The position numbers and the translations under genes are program-made. Below, piece by piece: positions 45,123 through 55,666 of a stretch of DNA of 64,000 nucleotides; position 1 is the stretch's first letter, and each line of letters begins with the position of its first letter. The notes beneath the pieces are model-generated. The model had not been told where the DNA came from. It did not search any database and saw nothing but the letters and a program-made list of their open reading frames with translations. The DNA comes from Oidiodendron maius Zn (taxonomy: Eukaryota; Ascomycota; Leotiomycetes; Myxotrichaceae). The stretch is taken from positions 1,674,001 through 1,738,000 of the forward strand of contig KN832872.1 of NCBI GenBank assembly GCA_000827325.1. Direction: 5' to 3'.

Positions 45123-46637
45123 TCTTGTTCAAACAGGAAATATTGCAGCATAGCTTGGCCTTTGAAACTAGACTTCTGGCTCAACGACTGTGCCAAATAC
45201 TCGATAAAATTGGCCCCAAAAGTTGGACAGAGAATTAATCGGGTGCTCAAGTTTACCCCGACTCCAGTCTAGTTGCATAAATAAGAATAAACTGTCTCCG
45301 ACCCCATGCACCAGATGTGCGCTGGTATAACTTAACTTGGCCTCTGTAACATAGCGGTTTACAGAGACTGCTAACTTAAAGCCTTGAGGCTTGGAGACTG
45401 AATAATTTGGGGAAGTTGTAGATCCCAGGAAGATTGCGTAGTAGTAATCGGGAGTCGTGGAGACTGTGCCGCTGAAGAATATGTCACCTCTGCAAATTTA
45501 TCTTCTCTATCAACTAGCAGTAAGGGGTCCGTCATACTCCTGGGCCTTGCCAGTGCTGCAGCATATGTCTCCATTACATTGCGTGTCGCCAGGTACGGAC
45601 AATATCAGAAATCCGGCTTGAACGGCCACCTATCACTGAGAAAGGGGTTGGCCAACAGTCAATTGCGACGTCAAAATTTACTTTTTGGTGATTAGTTGGG
45701 CCCCGAATTTTAAAGCAAAGCAGATGTAACATGGAGATGTAATTGAAATAGCTTTGGCGTCATCATGTACCATGACGATAGCATTAACAACCTCACCCCA
45801 AGCCACGGCGTTATCTCACGTGACAGCTAAGTGGAAAAGAGCTGCTAGAACGGCTTCTTGGTCAAAGAGGAACCGGATTGTATAAGAGAGCAGTGGAGTA
45901 GTGGGGTGGACTAAGGCTGAGCTGTACCAACGCCCTCAGTCCACTATATTCTACATCGGGGCAGATTCGGGTTGAGCCGGGTCTAAGATAGAGCTCATAT
46001 ATTATCTGCTTGGACATAATGGTCTTCCACTGTCCTTACACAAGAGCCGAGGGTGATCATCAACGTCATCGTCACCATCATCATAATAACTAGAGGTGGT
46101 TACTGGAAGTGGACTATACTGCGCATGAGACGGTTTGAAGCTTCGCACACCCAGCTGTGTGGCTTGTTTGGTTATGATGTCTACTTTGACCCAAAGCCCA
46201 CACGGCGGTGCGCTCTATCATTTTCCTTATGGCTCACTCCTTGGGGCCGGATTGTAAAAGGATATGACCCGAGAGTGGGCGCCGGTTTCTTATTTGTGTT
46301 GCGGAACGCGCCTGCCAAGCCCCTGGATCTCAAGAGCTTTCACTAGCAATTGCTTGGTTCTGTAGCGTGAGGCTCCATTCGAAGAACCGCTCCTGCCTAG
46401 ACAAGTTGGTATTCAAACAAGCCAGAGGGTGAACGGAAAGCCTAAAATATCTTACGGTAATCAGATGATATCCGGGTCATCTTCTCCATGACATTGCTAG
46501 ACAATTTCACGGTTTAAATATCACCGTTTATGCCGACCATTACTGAGTCTTGGTGAATTGCCCAACTAGAGCAGATCCAAGTTAATTCTAGCGTATAGTA
46601 TTATCTCCCAACTGGATACAAATGTTGCAGCCACAGA
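45123..46637. other. 1.5-kb intergenic region, no gene seen
   Basis: This is one of the longest gene-free stretches in the window. It holds only short frames with no family resemblance or splice-compatible continuation. No repeats or transposon ends were recognised. Confidence 0.45.
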
Positions 46638-47726
46638 ATGAATCTGCCTAACGCTCTCAACCAAGATGAAAATTTCTCTAGCCTTTGGAATGTTCCTGTA
46701 GGAACTCCTGAAGTTTTGGACGGTACTTTGCAATTCTCTACTGGACTGGTTGGGGCGCTTAGAGACCCAACTCTGGAAGACATTGCCTTGGCAAGCTTCT
46801 TTACTTCTGACGACAATCCACCCCCTTGGGTCCCGGATGATCAAAGGCTTAACTCCACATCAACGTTGGCGGTCATTGAAAACAACCACCACGATGGGCG
46901 AAGGATATCAGGACTCTCCTCGTCAACCGACTCAAGCTTATCCGCTTCATCTACGGAGAGGGCAGGTTCCCGGCTAGTTGATCTACCACTGGAAAATGTG
47001 GACGTATGTGGTGCACAGTGGGAACACATAGAGGATATGAAATTAGAGAAAGACTCAGGAGATGTTCTACGTCGTCGCAGTTTAGATTCTCTCAGATCCG
47101 GAGCTGCAACTGTCGTGGATCGAGAGGCCGTTGTCAGTATATATCACCTATTCTGTCGGCACTAAATTATCAGCTACTGACAATGGTAGATGAATAATCG
47201 ATCGAAGAGTGCCACACATGCCGACTTCATGAAACCAAGGAGGCGAAGAGGCCGAAAGCCCTCCAATCTCAGCCCCGAAGAAAAACGACGTCGAAGATTG
47301 GAACGTGGCCGGCTCGCGGCTAACAAATGCAGACGCAAAAAGAGAGAGCTCGAGAATTCGCTCGAAGAGAGAGCTAAAGAGCTCATCTGTGAACGTAACT
47401 CAATGGTACGGGAAAATGAGGAGTTGCAGTTGGAGATGCAACAACTCGTGGAAGAGATTGCCAGTCACAGCAGTCCGGCTTGCATTGGTTTCCCAGAACC
47501 GGCACAGCTACTGGCATATATGCAAAGGACAAGCTCCGCAGCCGCATATCAGACTCTGGTGGACTTTGAACAGACCCTTGAAGAACTCCAGGGGCAGCAA
47601 CCAGCTCTGGCAAACCGTCCCAGTCTGTCTGAAAATATGACCAGTTACTCACTCGAAACTTCATGCAACGATGATGCAGTAAACACAAGCGAAATAATGG
47701 AATTAATGATGGGCAACCGGAAGTGA
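46638..47726 (+). CDS. bZIP transcription factor (Atf/CREB-like) with Asn-to-Gly change in the basic region
   Basis: Exons 46638..47132 and 47190..47726 give 343 aa. The intron is taken as GTCAGT...GGTAG, a weak donor but the only frame-keeping choice, joining VVDREAV-MNNRSKS. The N-terminal half is acidic and Ser-rich, possibly activating. The basic region is RRRRLERGRLAANKCRRKKR. A leucine zipper follows with L-L-M-L-L at heptad spacing, near residues 220-250. In the usual N-x7-R signature the Asn aligns with Gly205, while Arg213 is kept; the AAxKCRxKK core is that of the Atf/CREB group. By family these factors act in stress and development. The Gly replacement could change DNA specificity. 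Confidence 0.82.
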
Positions 47727-48417
47727 TCGAGGAAAGCAGTCCCAAACTGAGGCGCTCTTGAAGTTAATTGTTGTATTGCGGCCAATGCACTATCAAGTAT
47801 ACGTACCGCACTTTTTAAGTGATAATCATTAATGCGAAGCCGGACGTCTCCGGCAATAAGATGCGTTGCCTGAGCTCCTGGCAACAGACTTCAGCTGTTA
47901 CTGTAGAACATCCTTAGGTGCTGGGTGGGTTGTTTACTACCAACGACGTCACGGTGGAGCGATGGACTGACTATAGTCCAATATGACCTTTTTCCAAAGC
48001 CTTGCGATTCCATGAAGACCTCCTTTTTTGCTCACTTAAATTAAGAAGTGATTTATGACCCATATTCACAGCTCTTATCCTTTAGACAACCGTACAGGTG
48101 GTCCAGCAGCGAGACGATTCCTCGCTTGCCCCTGACTGATGCTGGTCTACAACAGGAATGATGAGTACGCAATACAGGTCCGGCTAAATATATCCGTAAG
48201 TGAGAGTGCCATTCGGGCCGTGAAGCTTAGGAGACATGACAATAGGTCAAAAGGGGGTGGCTCGCTTTAAGGAAATATTCTGATTGGTAAGATTAACTTC
48301 ATATGGTGTCCTGATTTGGTAATTTTAGAAAATTGGAGCCTAAGAGTATTGGTCATGAAGCCATCAAAGTACAAACTAGTAGATCCAGTGCGCCGGCATA
48401 TTATTTCCATAGTATAG
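47727..48417. other. convergent 3' spacer
   Basis: About 690 bp between the bZIP and amidohydrolase 3' ends. No gene is supported. Confidence 0.4.
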
Positions 48418-49740
48418 TCACGCCACTGGAGACTTATAAAGCTTGCCCCCTTTCCAAACGTGTGTGATATTATTTACGTTAGAAAGGATGTCTATATCCT
48501 CTAGCGGACTGCTCAAGACCGCAATGAGATCTGCGTCGTATCCTTCCTTCAACTGCCCTGTTTTTGGCGCCAGCTGCCCCAGGGTTTCCGGACTCGTGGC
48601 CGTGCAGGCTTCGATTGCTTGAAGAGGTGTCATGCCCGCCTTGACTGCGTAGTAGATTTCCTTGCCATTCTTGCCATGGCCAGTCCATGAATCCTCGTCG
48701 CAATCTGACAAGTCTGTCCCGAGTGCTATCTTCACTCCGTGCTTAATAGCTAGGGCGTATGCGTGTCTGCTGTGTGCGGCCGTCTCCTGCATCTTCCTCC
48801 GGTTTATAGGAGGGAGGTGATCAAGATCTTTCATGCCTTCCTCGATTACTGTCGCCGTAGCGACAAAAATAGCATCCTTTTCCTTCATCAGAGCCACACA
48901 TTCCTCGTCCAGATAACTCCCGTGCTCGATCGTCTTGACACCTGCATTCAAGGCATTGATTATCCCAGATTTTCCATGGCAATGTGCTGCAACCGCTCGT
49001 TTCGCCCGCGCAGCTTCTTCAACGATAGCCTTAAGCTCCTCGAGGGAGAATTCAGCATCCTGCGGATCATCGAGGAGGCTCATAACCCCTCCACTCGCGC
49101 ATATCTTGATGCACTTCGCCCCTCGGCGGATCATCTTCCGTACCGTCTTAATACACTCGGGTACGCCGTCGCACAATGCCATCGGGAGCCCGTGAGCACA
49201 GGCGTCCAAGACCGTCTGCAGCGGCAGATTATGGATATCCCCGTGGCCGCCTGTCATCGAGATAGGTGCGATGCTGGAGTAGACGTTGGGTCCGATAATT
49301 GACCCTTCCTGTACGGCTGGAAATATCTCGCCGCCATATCCGCCTACCTCTCGTACAGAGGTAAATCCAGCCCTCAAGGTCCGCCTGAAATCTGTCGAGA
49401 TCCTCGCCCCTGCCAAGGCAGCTGGCGTCGTCAAGATGGTTTCGTATCCCGATTGTCCATCTGCCATCACTCCGCCAAAAAAATGCACGTGACAATCCCA
49501 CAGCCCCGGCATCAGGACAGGAACTTCAGTGAAGTGAAGCATGGTGTATTTCAGTGGAAGCGATGATTGAGACCCGACCCAGGTGATCTTATCTTCGTGG
49601 ATGACCACAGCGGCATTCTTAATTGGGTCTCCGCGGCCAGGAATTAGGAGCGCGGTTTTGATGCCACTTAATTTCGGCGATTCAGGAGCAGACGCCGTCT
49701 GCGATCTGATGGGAAGATGGCGACGCGGAGTGCAATACAT
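48418..49740 (-). CDS. metal-dependent amidohydrolase, ochratoxinase-like
   Basis: A single exon encodes 440 aa from an ATG at 49740. The amidohydrolase ligand set is complete: HVH at residues 84-86, Lys212 in AKCIKICASGGVMS (the carbamylated-Lys position), His253 in AAHCHGK, His273 in KTIEHGSYLDEE and Asp343 in LGTDLSD. The segments VPVLMPGLWDCH, GPNVYSS, GHGDI, RRGAK and THVWKGGKLYK closely resemble, from memory, ochratoxinase from Aspergillus niger and its imidazolonepropionase/prolidase-like relatives. Such enzymes hydrolyse amide or peptide bonds with a binuclear zinc centre. Mycotoxin amidase activity is possible, but the natural substrate could equally be an N-acyl amino acid or dipeptide. 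No signal peptide is evident, so it is probably intracellular. Confidence 0.85.
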   Translation of the reverse strand: MYCTPRRHLPIRSQTASAPESPKLSGIKTALLIPGRGDPIKNAAVVIHEDKITWVGSQSSLPLKYTMLHFTEVPVLMPGLWDCHVHFFGGVMADGQSGYETILTTPAALAGARISTDFRRTLRAGFTSVREVGGYGGEIFPAVQEGSIIGPNVYSSIAPISMTGGHGDIHNLPLQTVLDACAHGLPMALCDGVPECIKTVRKMIRRGAKCIKICASGGVMSLLDDPQDAEFSLEELKAIVEEAARAKRAVAAHCHGKSGIINALNAGVKTIEHGSYLDEECVALMKEKDAIFVATATVIEEGMKDLDHLPPINRRKMQETAAHSRHAYALAIKHGVKIALGTDLSDCDEDSWTGHGKNGKEIYYAVKAGMTPLQAIEACTATSPETLGQLAPKTGQLKEGYDADLIAVLSSPLEDIDILSNVNNITHVWKGGKLYKSPVA

Positions 49741-50309
49741 CGTTCGCTACTTGCAGGTGTTTTGAGTAGGATTGATATATAGGGGTGGATTGCTACTAGA
49801 ATCTAGGCCAATCGTGAACACCGGCGGAGATCGCGGGAAGGGGATATTGGCGGCTCCCCTAATTTTCGGAATATACGTGACATAAAACCGTAGAGGAATC
49901 AGATACGGTAAGAAGTACCGTAAGATATATTCAACGACACCCCGTTCTTCACTAGGCAGAATCCAGAAGGTAACACGGACATGTGGCCCAACCTCCCACT
50001 TTCTTACCCCACCCCCTTTTTGAGGTCGCTTATTCTCCTAGATACGTAATCTCACGTTACATATCTTACATGGGATGGGGATCACAAATACATAAAATCC
50101 TGAAATTGAGGAAGGTATTGTATTTGACTATTTCGTACGCACAAAATATCGAGTATCCCAAATTAATTGCCGTTAGGAAGCCGATCCAAGGGGGTGAAGT
50201 GCTAGCAGCCACGCACCATTCGTGAGCGATACCCTCGAGATTCCATGATATTATGAGATTGTAGAGAAAGCAGAATCTCCAATGAAAATTTTACTCAATA
50301 AGTCAAGAA
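49741..50309. other. intergenic spacer
   Basis: About 570 bp, AT-rich, upstream of the amidohydrolase and downstream of the Ser-rich gene on the same strand. No gene is seen. Confidence 0.4.
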
Positions 50310-51546
50310 TCAATTTCTCGAAAACTTGGCCTTGATTCTATCCTTCAGACTTGGCTTCCTCTCCTTCGTGGCCGACGTGTCCGCCACCCCAGTATCAACT
50401 TCATCTTCGTAGCCATCTTCGGTGCTCGCCTGTGCGGCGCGTCGCCTCGCCGATGCTGTTTTATGGAGAGGTGCCAGTGCGTTTCTCTCTGATTGTTTCC
50501 CTGTTACATAATATCAGCATTCTCGTGTTTATTTGCCAGCTCACAGAGGAAGTAGCAGAAGCCACGCGGAAAGTTAAGGGGCCAGAACATACGATAAGCT
50601 TCTCTCGATACGCTTCGGAACGCAAGGTCTCCTCTATCAATCGATTTCGAGCCCGAGCTCTGTCTCGACTTCCGTCTTCCCCCCTCTCTTGTCGGTGACG
50701 TGACGCCAGAATCGCTGGTCTTTCTCGCTTCTGCGTTACCTGCTCTGGGATTAGCATTGGTTCAACAATATCGCCCACAAATACGCATCCACCTCCATGC
50801 GATGTAAGGAATGTGAAAACTGTAGGACGACTTACTCTCATCATAAGTCAAGCCATTCTTCTGTGCAGACGTGGAGCCTGATGCCATCTCCGATTGACCT
50901 ACACCTTGCAGGACAGGCGACTTCTGCTGACCAAGATTCTGAGAATCGGCACTCTTACCTGAGATGCGCCGCGCACCGCTGGTATAGTCTGTAGCCCCGT
51001 TCTCACCGGGCCCGGCGGGGAGGATGGGATTGTAGAGGCCCGTCTTGCCGTTCGCGGCAACGCTGGCCTGCTGTACTGAGGAGCCGTTGGTGGATTTGTC
51101 GCCAGCAGTTCCATATGTGGGGTGGGAGTTGTTTCTCTCGGTGTCTGATGCGGTTATGAAAGGTTAGCTCAGATATCGGCCGCAAATGGATGCGGAGGGG
51201 AGGTGGGCAACGCACCCATGTTGCCTTTGTCGTATGGTTCTCCCACAGCTACATTACCCATCTGTCCCGATACCGGCTCTCGTCCGGCTGCCTCGCTCCG
51301 CGTTGCTTCTTCGCCGAAGATGGCCTGGGAGGCGGCGGTGGTGATATTGGTCATAGCATCCATGCTTGCGGCTGCGCTTCCCGAGACGAGGGCTGTAGTT
51401 CGGGAATGCGAGTGACGAGCGAGGAATTGGGTATCTTGGGTATCCTCGGTATCAAAGTGGTCTTGAGAAGCTCTGAACTTGGTGGTGAGAGGATACGGCG
51501 TGAGATGGGAGGTTGGGAGCTTTATTGCGGAGTGACGTCTTGACAA
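50310..51546 (-). CDS. disordered Ser-rich basic protein, 5' end unresolved
   Basis: Proposed exons are complement(50310..50500, 50593..50739, 50836..51144, 51216..~51546). All three joins keep frame with good signals: GQMGNM-DTERNNS, LTYDE-SNAEARKTSD and REAYR-KQSERNALA. The C terminus ends ERKPSLKDRIKAKFSRN. The product is low in complexity, rich in Ser, Gly, Asn and Lys, with motifs such as GREPVSGQ, GEPYDKGN and KTGLYNPIL, and no folded domain or membrane segment. The EPVSG...PYDKGN pattern resembles a widespread fungal family of uncharacterised, possibly stress-related proteins. The frame runs past 51546 without an ATG. The first in-frame ATG at 51363 would lose a plausible coding stretch (FRASQDHFDTEDTQ), so an upstream exon is likely. 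Confidence 0.65.
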
Positions 51547-52433
51547 TGCCCGCCCTTACGACCGTCACAACCCCTCCAACAACCCTTACGACTGCCCAGG
51601 CTGGATGGAAATCATGTGGACCATCTAATGCCAGAAACTCAGCCACGTTCATTGGACGAATGGTGTCCGTCTAACCACAACGCGCCAAGAATATAAGGTT
51701 GGCGGCATTGATGATATGATCTGGACCCTGATTACTCTGCCCCGCATTGTCTTGTGTCACATAGGCCAAGAAAGAGAAAGTCCCAAAGGAGAAATGAGCT
51801 TCCCTTTATTTATAGCAGCTCTGATTAGAGCGCATCACCTGTATGGCTAACACCGAGCGCTCTCTCTTTCCTCTTTATGTGCCAAGCCCGAGGTATTGCT
51901 TTTTCCTTGAGAGAAGAGAGGCAGCATCACCTCCAAGAGCTCTGGCGGGTGCTACGTCACTGTTGGACATTTTAGCCACTGAAGGATTAGTCATCGTCAT
52001 GCAGGCTGATACAGATCACGTGATAAATACCCCTCTTCATGTTTCTCAGTTAGTACAAGCTGATAGTAGTCTAGTATGGTGTGGATAATCACCGAGTGAA
52101 ATTCATACTGCCAGAGGTTATTTGAAGCTCCAGGCCTAGTTGACGCTTGACAGTTGAGCGCATCTATCTTGTGCACACACCCTGACCTGATACTTCCACT
52201 TTCAGAAAAGGAAGTTGCTCCAAGATACTTACTAGGTAGCCAGCTCAGAACACTACCACAAGGTGTTAAAAAGGGTATCAAATTCCTACTCCATTATCTG
52301 GCCCTTTGGGCGACATACATACAGACCCTCCTACAGATTTCAGCCATAACAATGCAACGCAATGCAACTCCATCTTGTGCAGACAATAGACCACCAAAGA
52401 AGAGTCAAAGACATAGTAATATGTACAACCTTC
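51547..52433. other. intergenic region, possibly with a first exon
   Basis: About 890 bp. It may hold the missing first exon of the gene on its left: an ATG on the minus strand at 51652 opens a 66-codon frame, but I could not splice it in frame. Otherwise no gene is seen. Confidence 0.35.
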
Positions 52434-54430
52434 TCAAGTCGTCCCAGAAGCAGAAGCAGATGCAGCTCTTGAACCCTCAGCCTTTTGCCCATTTCCTGTC
52501 ATTTGCCCCTCCTTCTGAGCATCTGGATTCAATGGCTTGCTGGGATCATAACCAACGCTCTTGACGATCCCCAATCCTTTCGTTCTTCCCTCTCTAAAGA
52601 GCAGTCTATCTCCAACAGCTAGATACTCTGGTCGTTGAATGAATCGGAAGGCTACGACCGCACGGTCACCGGTACGGATATACGAGCGATCAATGTCGAT
52701 TATAGCGCAGGTTTGAGAGACAGGTCCGACGTGCAGCATTGCTTGGTATTTTGTTTTGATAGTAGTTGCATGAGAAAGAATGAGCACTTTACAACGTCAG
52801 TGATCTGCAACTAATATTAATGAATAGGGCGAGCTCAATACCTTCTGCAATGAACTCGCGGTAGACCTGAGGCGGGTTATGCTCAGTCTTTGGGAGAACC
52901 ACCATCCCTTTCCGCACATCCCTTCTTCTCACACGCTTCAGAGCAAAGGAAGCAGATTGGCCAGCCGAAGCCGCAGGAACAGATATCCTCTTCCTCTCGA
53001 TAGATCGGATATTGGTCGTTGTAAATTGGCCAAGAGAGTCTGGGCCGATGAGAACAGTGTCGCCAGCGTGGATGACGCCGCTTTTTATCACGCCAGATAC
53101 AACAGTGCCAACAAAGGGGACTGAGAAAGTATCATTGACATGGAACTCAAAAGGAGCATCCAGGTCATAGTGTCCATGGTGAGGGAGGATATTCAGGAAC
53201 TCACGGACCAGATCAAGGCTCTCGCCGGTGACGTTGGAGACTTGGAAGATTGGGCAGATGCGTTTGGACACGAACTGTGTGGCAGTATTGATGCACTCTT
53301 CACGGTTCTTGATGAATATGGGAATTTTTCGCGCTCCTGGAGATTTGAGGATTCCCGTTATTTGCTTGATGGTCTGCTCCAAGATCTGTGGTGGACAGAT
53401 GTCGATTTTGGTTATGACAACCATGACGGGAACATTCAGCGCCAGTGCGATGCCCAGGTGCTCTTTACTCATGCCAATGAGGCCATTATTAGCTGCTACC
53501 ATAAGTAAGCAATAGTTTGGGCTCGAAGAGAGCAGGCCAAAGACTGTGGTTCGGAGGTATCGCTCGTGACCAGCCAAGTCGGTGAAGGAAATGACCTTTG
53601 CAGAGCGTTTACCAATCTCCTCCCATGAGAGTTTCCGGCCAGGCACATCAGATGAAATGACTCTGCCCATTGTGTCGTAGCCCATAATCTCCATACCGAC
53701 AGAAGAAGTCCGTCCAGACTCGATTTCGTGTTTGTGTCTGAAGAGATTCACACGCGCTTTTCCACGCCCATCATCCAGGCCCCCTTTGACGAGAACCCCT
53801 AACATGGTGCTTTTCCCTGCATCCACATTTCCTACAACAGCTATTCGGGTTTCGATAACATCCTCCACGGTTGCAGGGTGCTGCCGAATAAGCACTTTGC
53901 CACTGCATGCTTTCTCTCCAGGAAGGGACGATCCTTCCATGTCTCCGCCAACGCCAGTCGTTAGCAGGACCTGACAATCAGCTCGTACCTTTCCAGCAGC
54001 AAGTGCCAGTCTCTTCATAGCTACAGCCCATTCATCTTTGCTCAACGCCATCGAGTCACCATTGTTCTCGAATCCAACTTCGAACACTGTCTCGCCATGC
54101 CCCTCCTCCAACCTGGCCTCCAGCACACTGACCAGCTTCGTCAGCGTCTCTTCGCTGTTGTCAAGTAGTAGCTCTTTTAGTCGGACAGCTGGAGACGTAT
54201 CTGCAAGGTCAAGGGAGTTGAGGAGGTCGAGTTCAGCATGATCCTCGATGGCGGACGACCCGGCTGCAGAACTAGAGGGGTAGCGCAGGGCCTGCTGCTT
54301 CTCGACATAGTCTGCGAACTCGCTGAGTGCCTAGGCGCATATATTAGCTCAGAGTTACAGAGAGATGCAGGCATCATACAGCCTCGCCTTTCCGGCGCTC
54401 GTGGGGTAGCTGTTTCGCTTTTGTGGCCAT
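52434..54430 (-). CDS. GTPBP1/2-type translational GTPase
   Basis: Exons complement(52434..52786, 52842..54330, 54380..54430) give 630 aa. The first exon encodes MATKAKQLPHERRKGEA and joins A-LSEFADYVEKQQ. The last join gives YREFIAEG-VLILSHATT. GTPase motifs are G1 GNVDAGKST near residue 190, G3 DLAGHERY and G4 TKID. EF-Tu-like beta-barrel domains 2 and 3 follow (GTVVSGVIKSGVIHAGDTVLIGP; LFREGRTKGLGIV). The N-terminal helical extension and GNVDAGKST motif are those of GTPBP1/GTPBP2, relatives of eEF1A and Hbs1 linked to ribosome rescue and mRNA turnover. A short Ala/Ser tail ends the protein. It acts in the cytoplasm by family knowledge. Confidence 0.88.
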
Positions 54431-54969
54431 GGCGGGGTCGATCTAGGTGGGAATTGGTGCCCAAGTGGCAGAGTAGTTGGGGTTATATTATCCGCAGAAT
54501 CATTTCGAGGAGATAAGGTGTTCTTCTTTAGGGTTATAGTGTTGTGTGTTGAATATATGTCTTGGGAGGAGGAGCAAGGTAAGGGAGACTCGAGGCTAAG
54601 GTTGCGTTTATATATGCCCACTTACGAAGGTACATTCGTGCTCTATCGATAACAATCAGGTGAATCATCAAAGTCTTGACTCACACGGCCAAGGCTGGAT
54701 TGGGACAAAATACAATCCACGAGGCTGAATATCCTTTACATGGCTTTAGAGGGCGAATATATATTCGCACTGTAGCATTCTGCGCATTTCGCAGTTGAAT
54801 TGCTTTGTAGTAATCCCGTTGATAACATTAAGGCCCTTCTTGTCCCGAGCCTAACGGTGTGCTCTTTATGCGCACAACCTCCCCATTTTCACGCTTTCGC
54901 AACCACTCCTAGTATTACAATTTCCTTGATCTTATTGGCTGTTGGCTATTCGTACCGCCGCGTCTGACT
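54431..54969. other. intergenic, GTPase-gene promoter
   Basis: About 540 bp between two minus-strand genes. A short TATATA run near 54608 on the minus side is a possible TATA element. No gene is seen. Confidence 0.4.
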
Positions 54970-55437
54970 CTACGACGGCGCCTGTGGAGAGATGAGGACA
55001 ACGCTGTCACCTGAACAACGAGAGTTTAGTTCGAGAACAGCACACGTCATTGGGCTATAGCGCAAAATTGACATACCTCTGACAAAGAGCATCTCTGATT
55101 TCTTGTGGATAGTCTGCAAGGAAGAATGATTCAGCAAGTGAGTGAGTGGTGTGCGAATGTGGTCCTTACCCGCACGACCTCTTCTTCCTCTTCGTTCTCC
55201 TCCACCACGTAGATCGTTTCCTCCACATCACCCAAGACCAAATTGCAATGGCTATCATATGCCTATAATATTATTAGCACATGCCACCACTAACTGGAGA
55301 TCCAAACGTACGTGTAGCCTGCCCTTCAGTTCCCGATCCCCTCTCAGCTTCACGAATACCACCTCGTCCAGGGAGAGGCGCACGAGATCGAGAGGCTCAG
55401 AGACGGGAGCCGTCGCTCCATCGTCAACATCTGCCAT
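54970..55437 (-). CDS. lsm3: U6 snRNA-associated Sm-like protein LSm3
   Basis: Exons complement(54970..55010, 55077..55113, 55170..55262, 55312..55437) give 98 aa. The protein reads [20 protein letters not shown], then the Sm1 motif ([31 protein letters not shown] split by an intron) and the Sm2 motif ([14 protein letters not shown]), ending QAPS. Length and both Sm motifs match LSm3. It is part of the Lsm2-8 ring on U6 snRNA and of the cytoplasmic Lsm1-7 decay ring. Three introns in a 98-codon gene are notable. The start is the ATG directly before the family's usual N terminus; it lies head to head with the next gene. Confidence 0.92.
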
Positions 55438-55666
55438 TGTTGCGCTGAGGACTGCTGTATTTGCGATCGATGTTCTGGCGGACAGAGTTGTAGCTTCGCT
55501 TTGGATTTCGTTTGGAGATTTCAACGCACGGACGTTCCCTGGTCCGATACTCTCGCAGTCTCTGTGATTGTGGCCTTAGCGACATCTGGGGAAATCCACT
55601 CGGCCAGTGCCACTCCATCCCATACTATACTCACATCCACGTCAATACCCATACCTTCGATATGCG
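55438..55666. promoter_or_regulatory. 229-bp divergent promoter between lsm3 and a mitochondrial-protein gene
   Basis: The two ATGs are only 229 bp apart on opposite strands, so they must share regulatory DNA. No clear TATA box is seen. Confidence 0.5.

Noticed and set aside
46053-46346. 97-codon + strand frame in the 45-46.6 kb spacer
   Set aside because: It is short, has a repetitive Ile-rich start, no homology signal and no splice-compatible neighbours.
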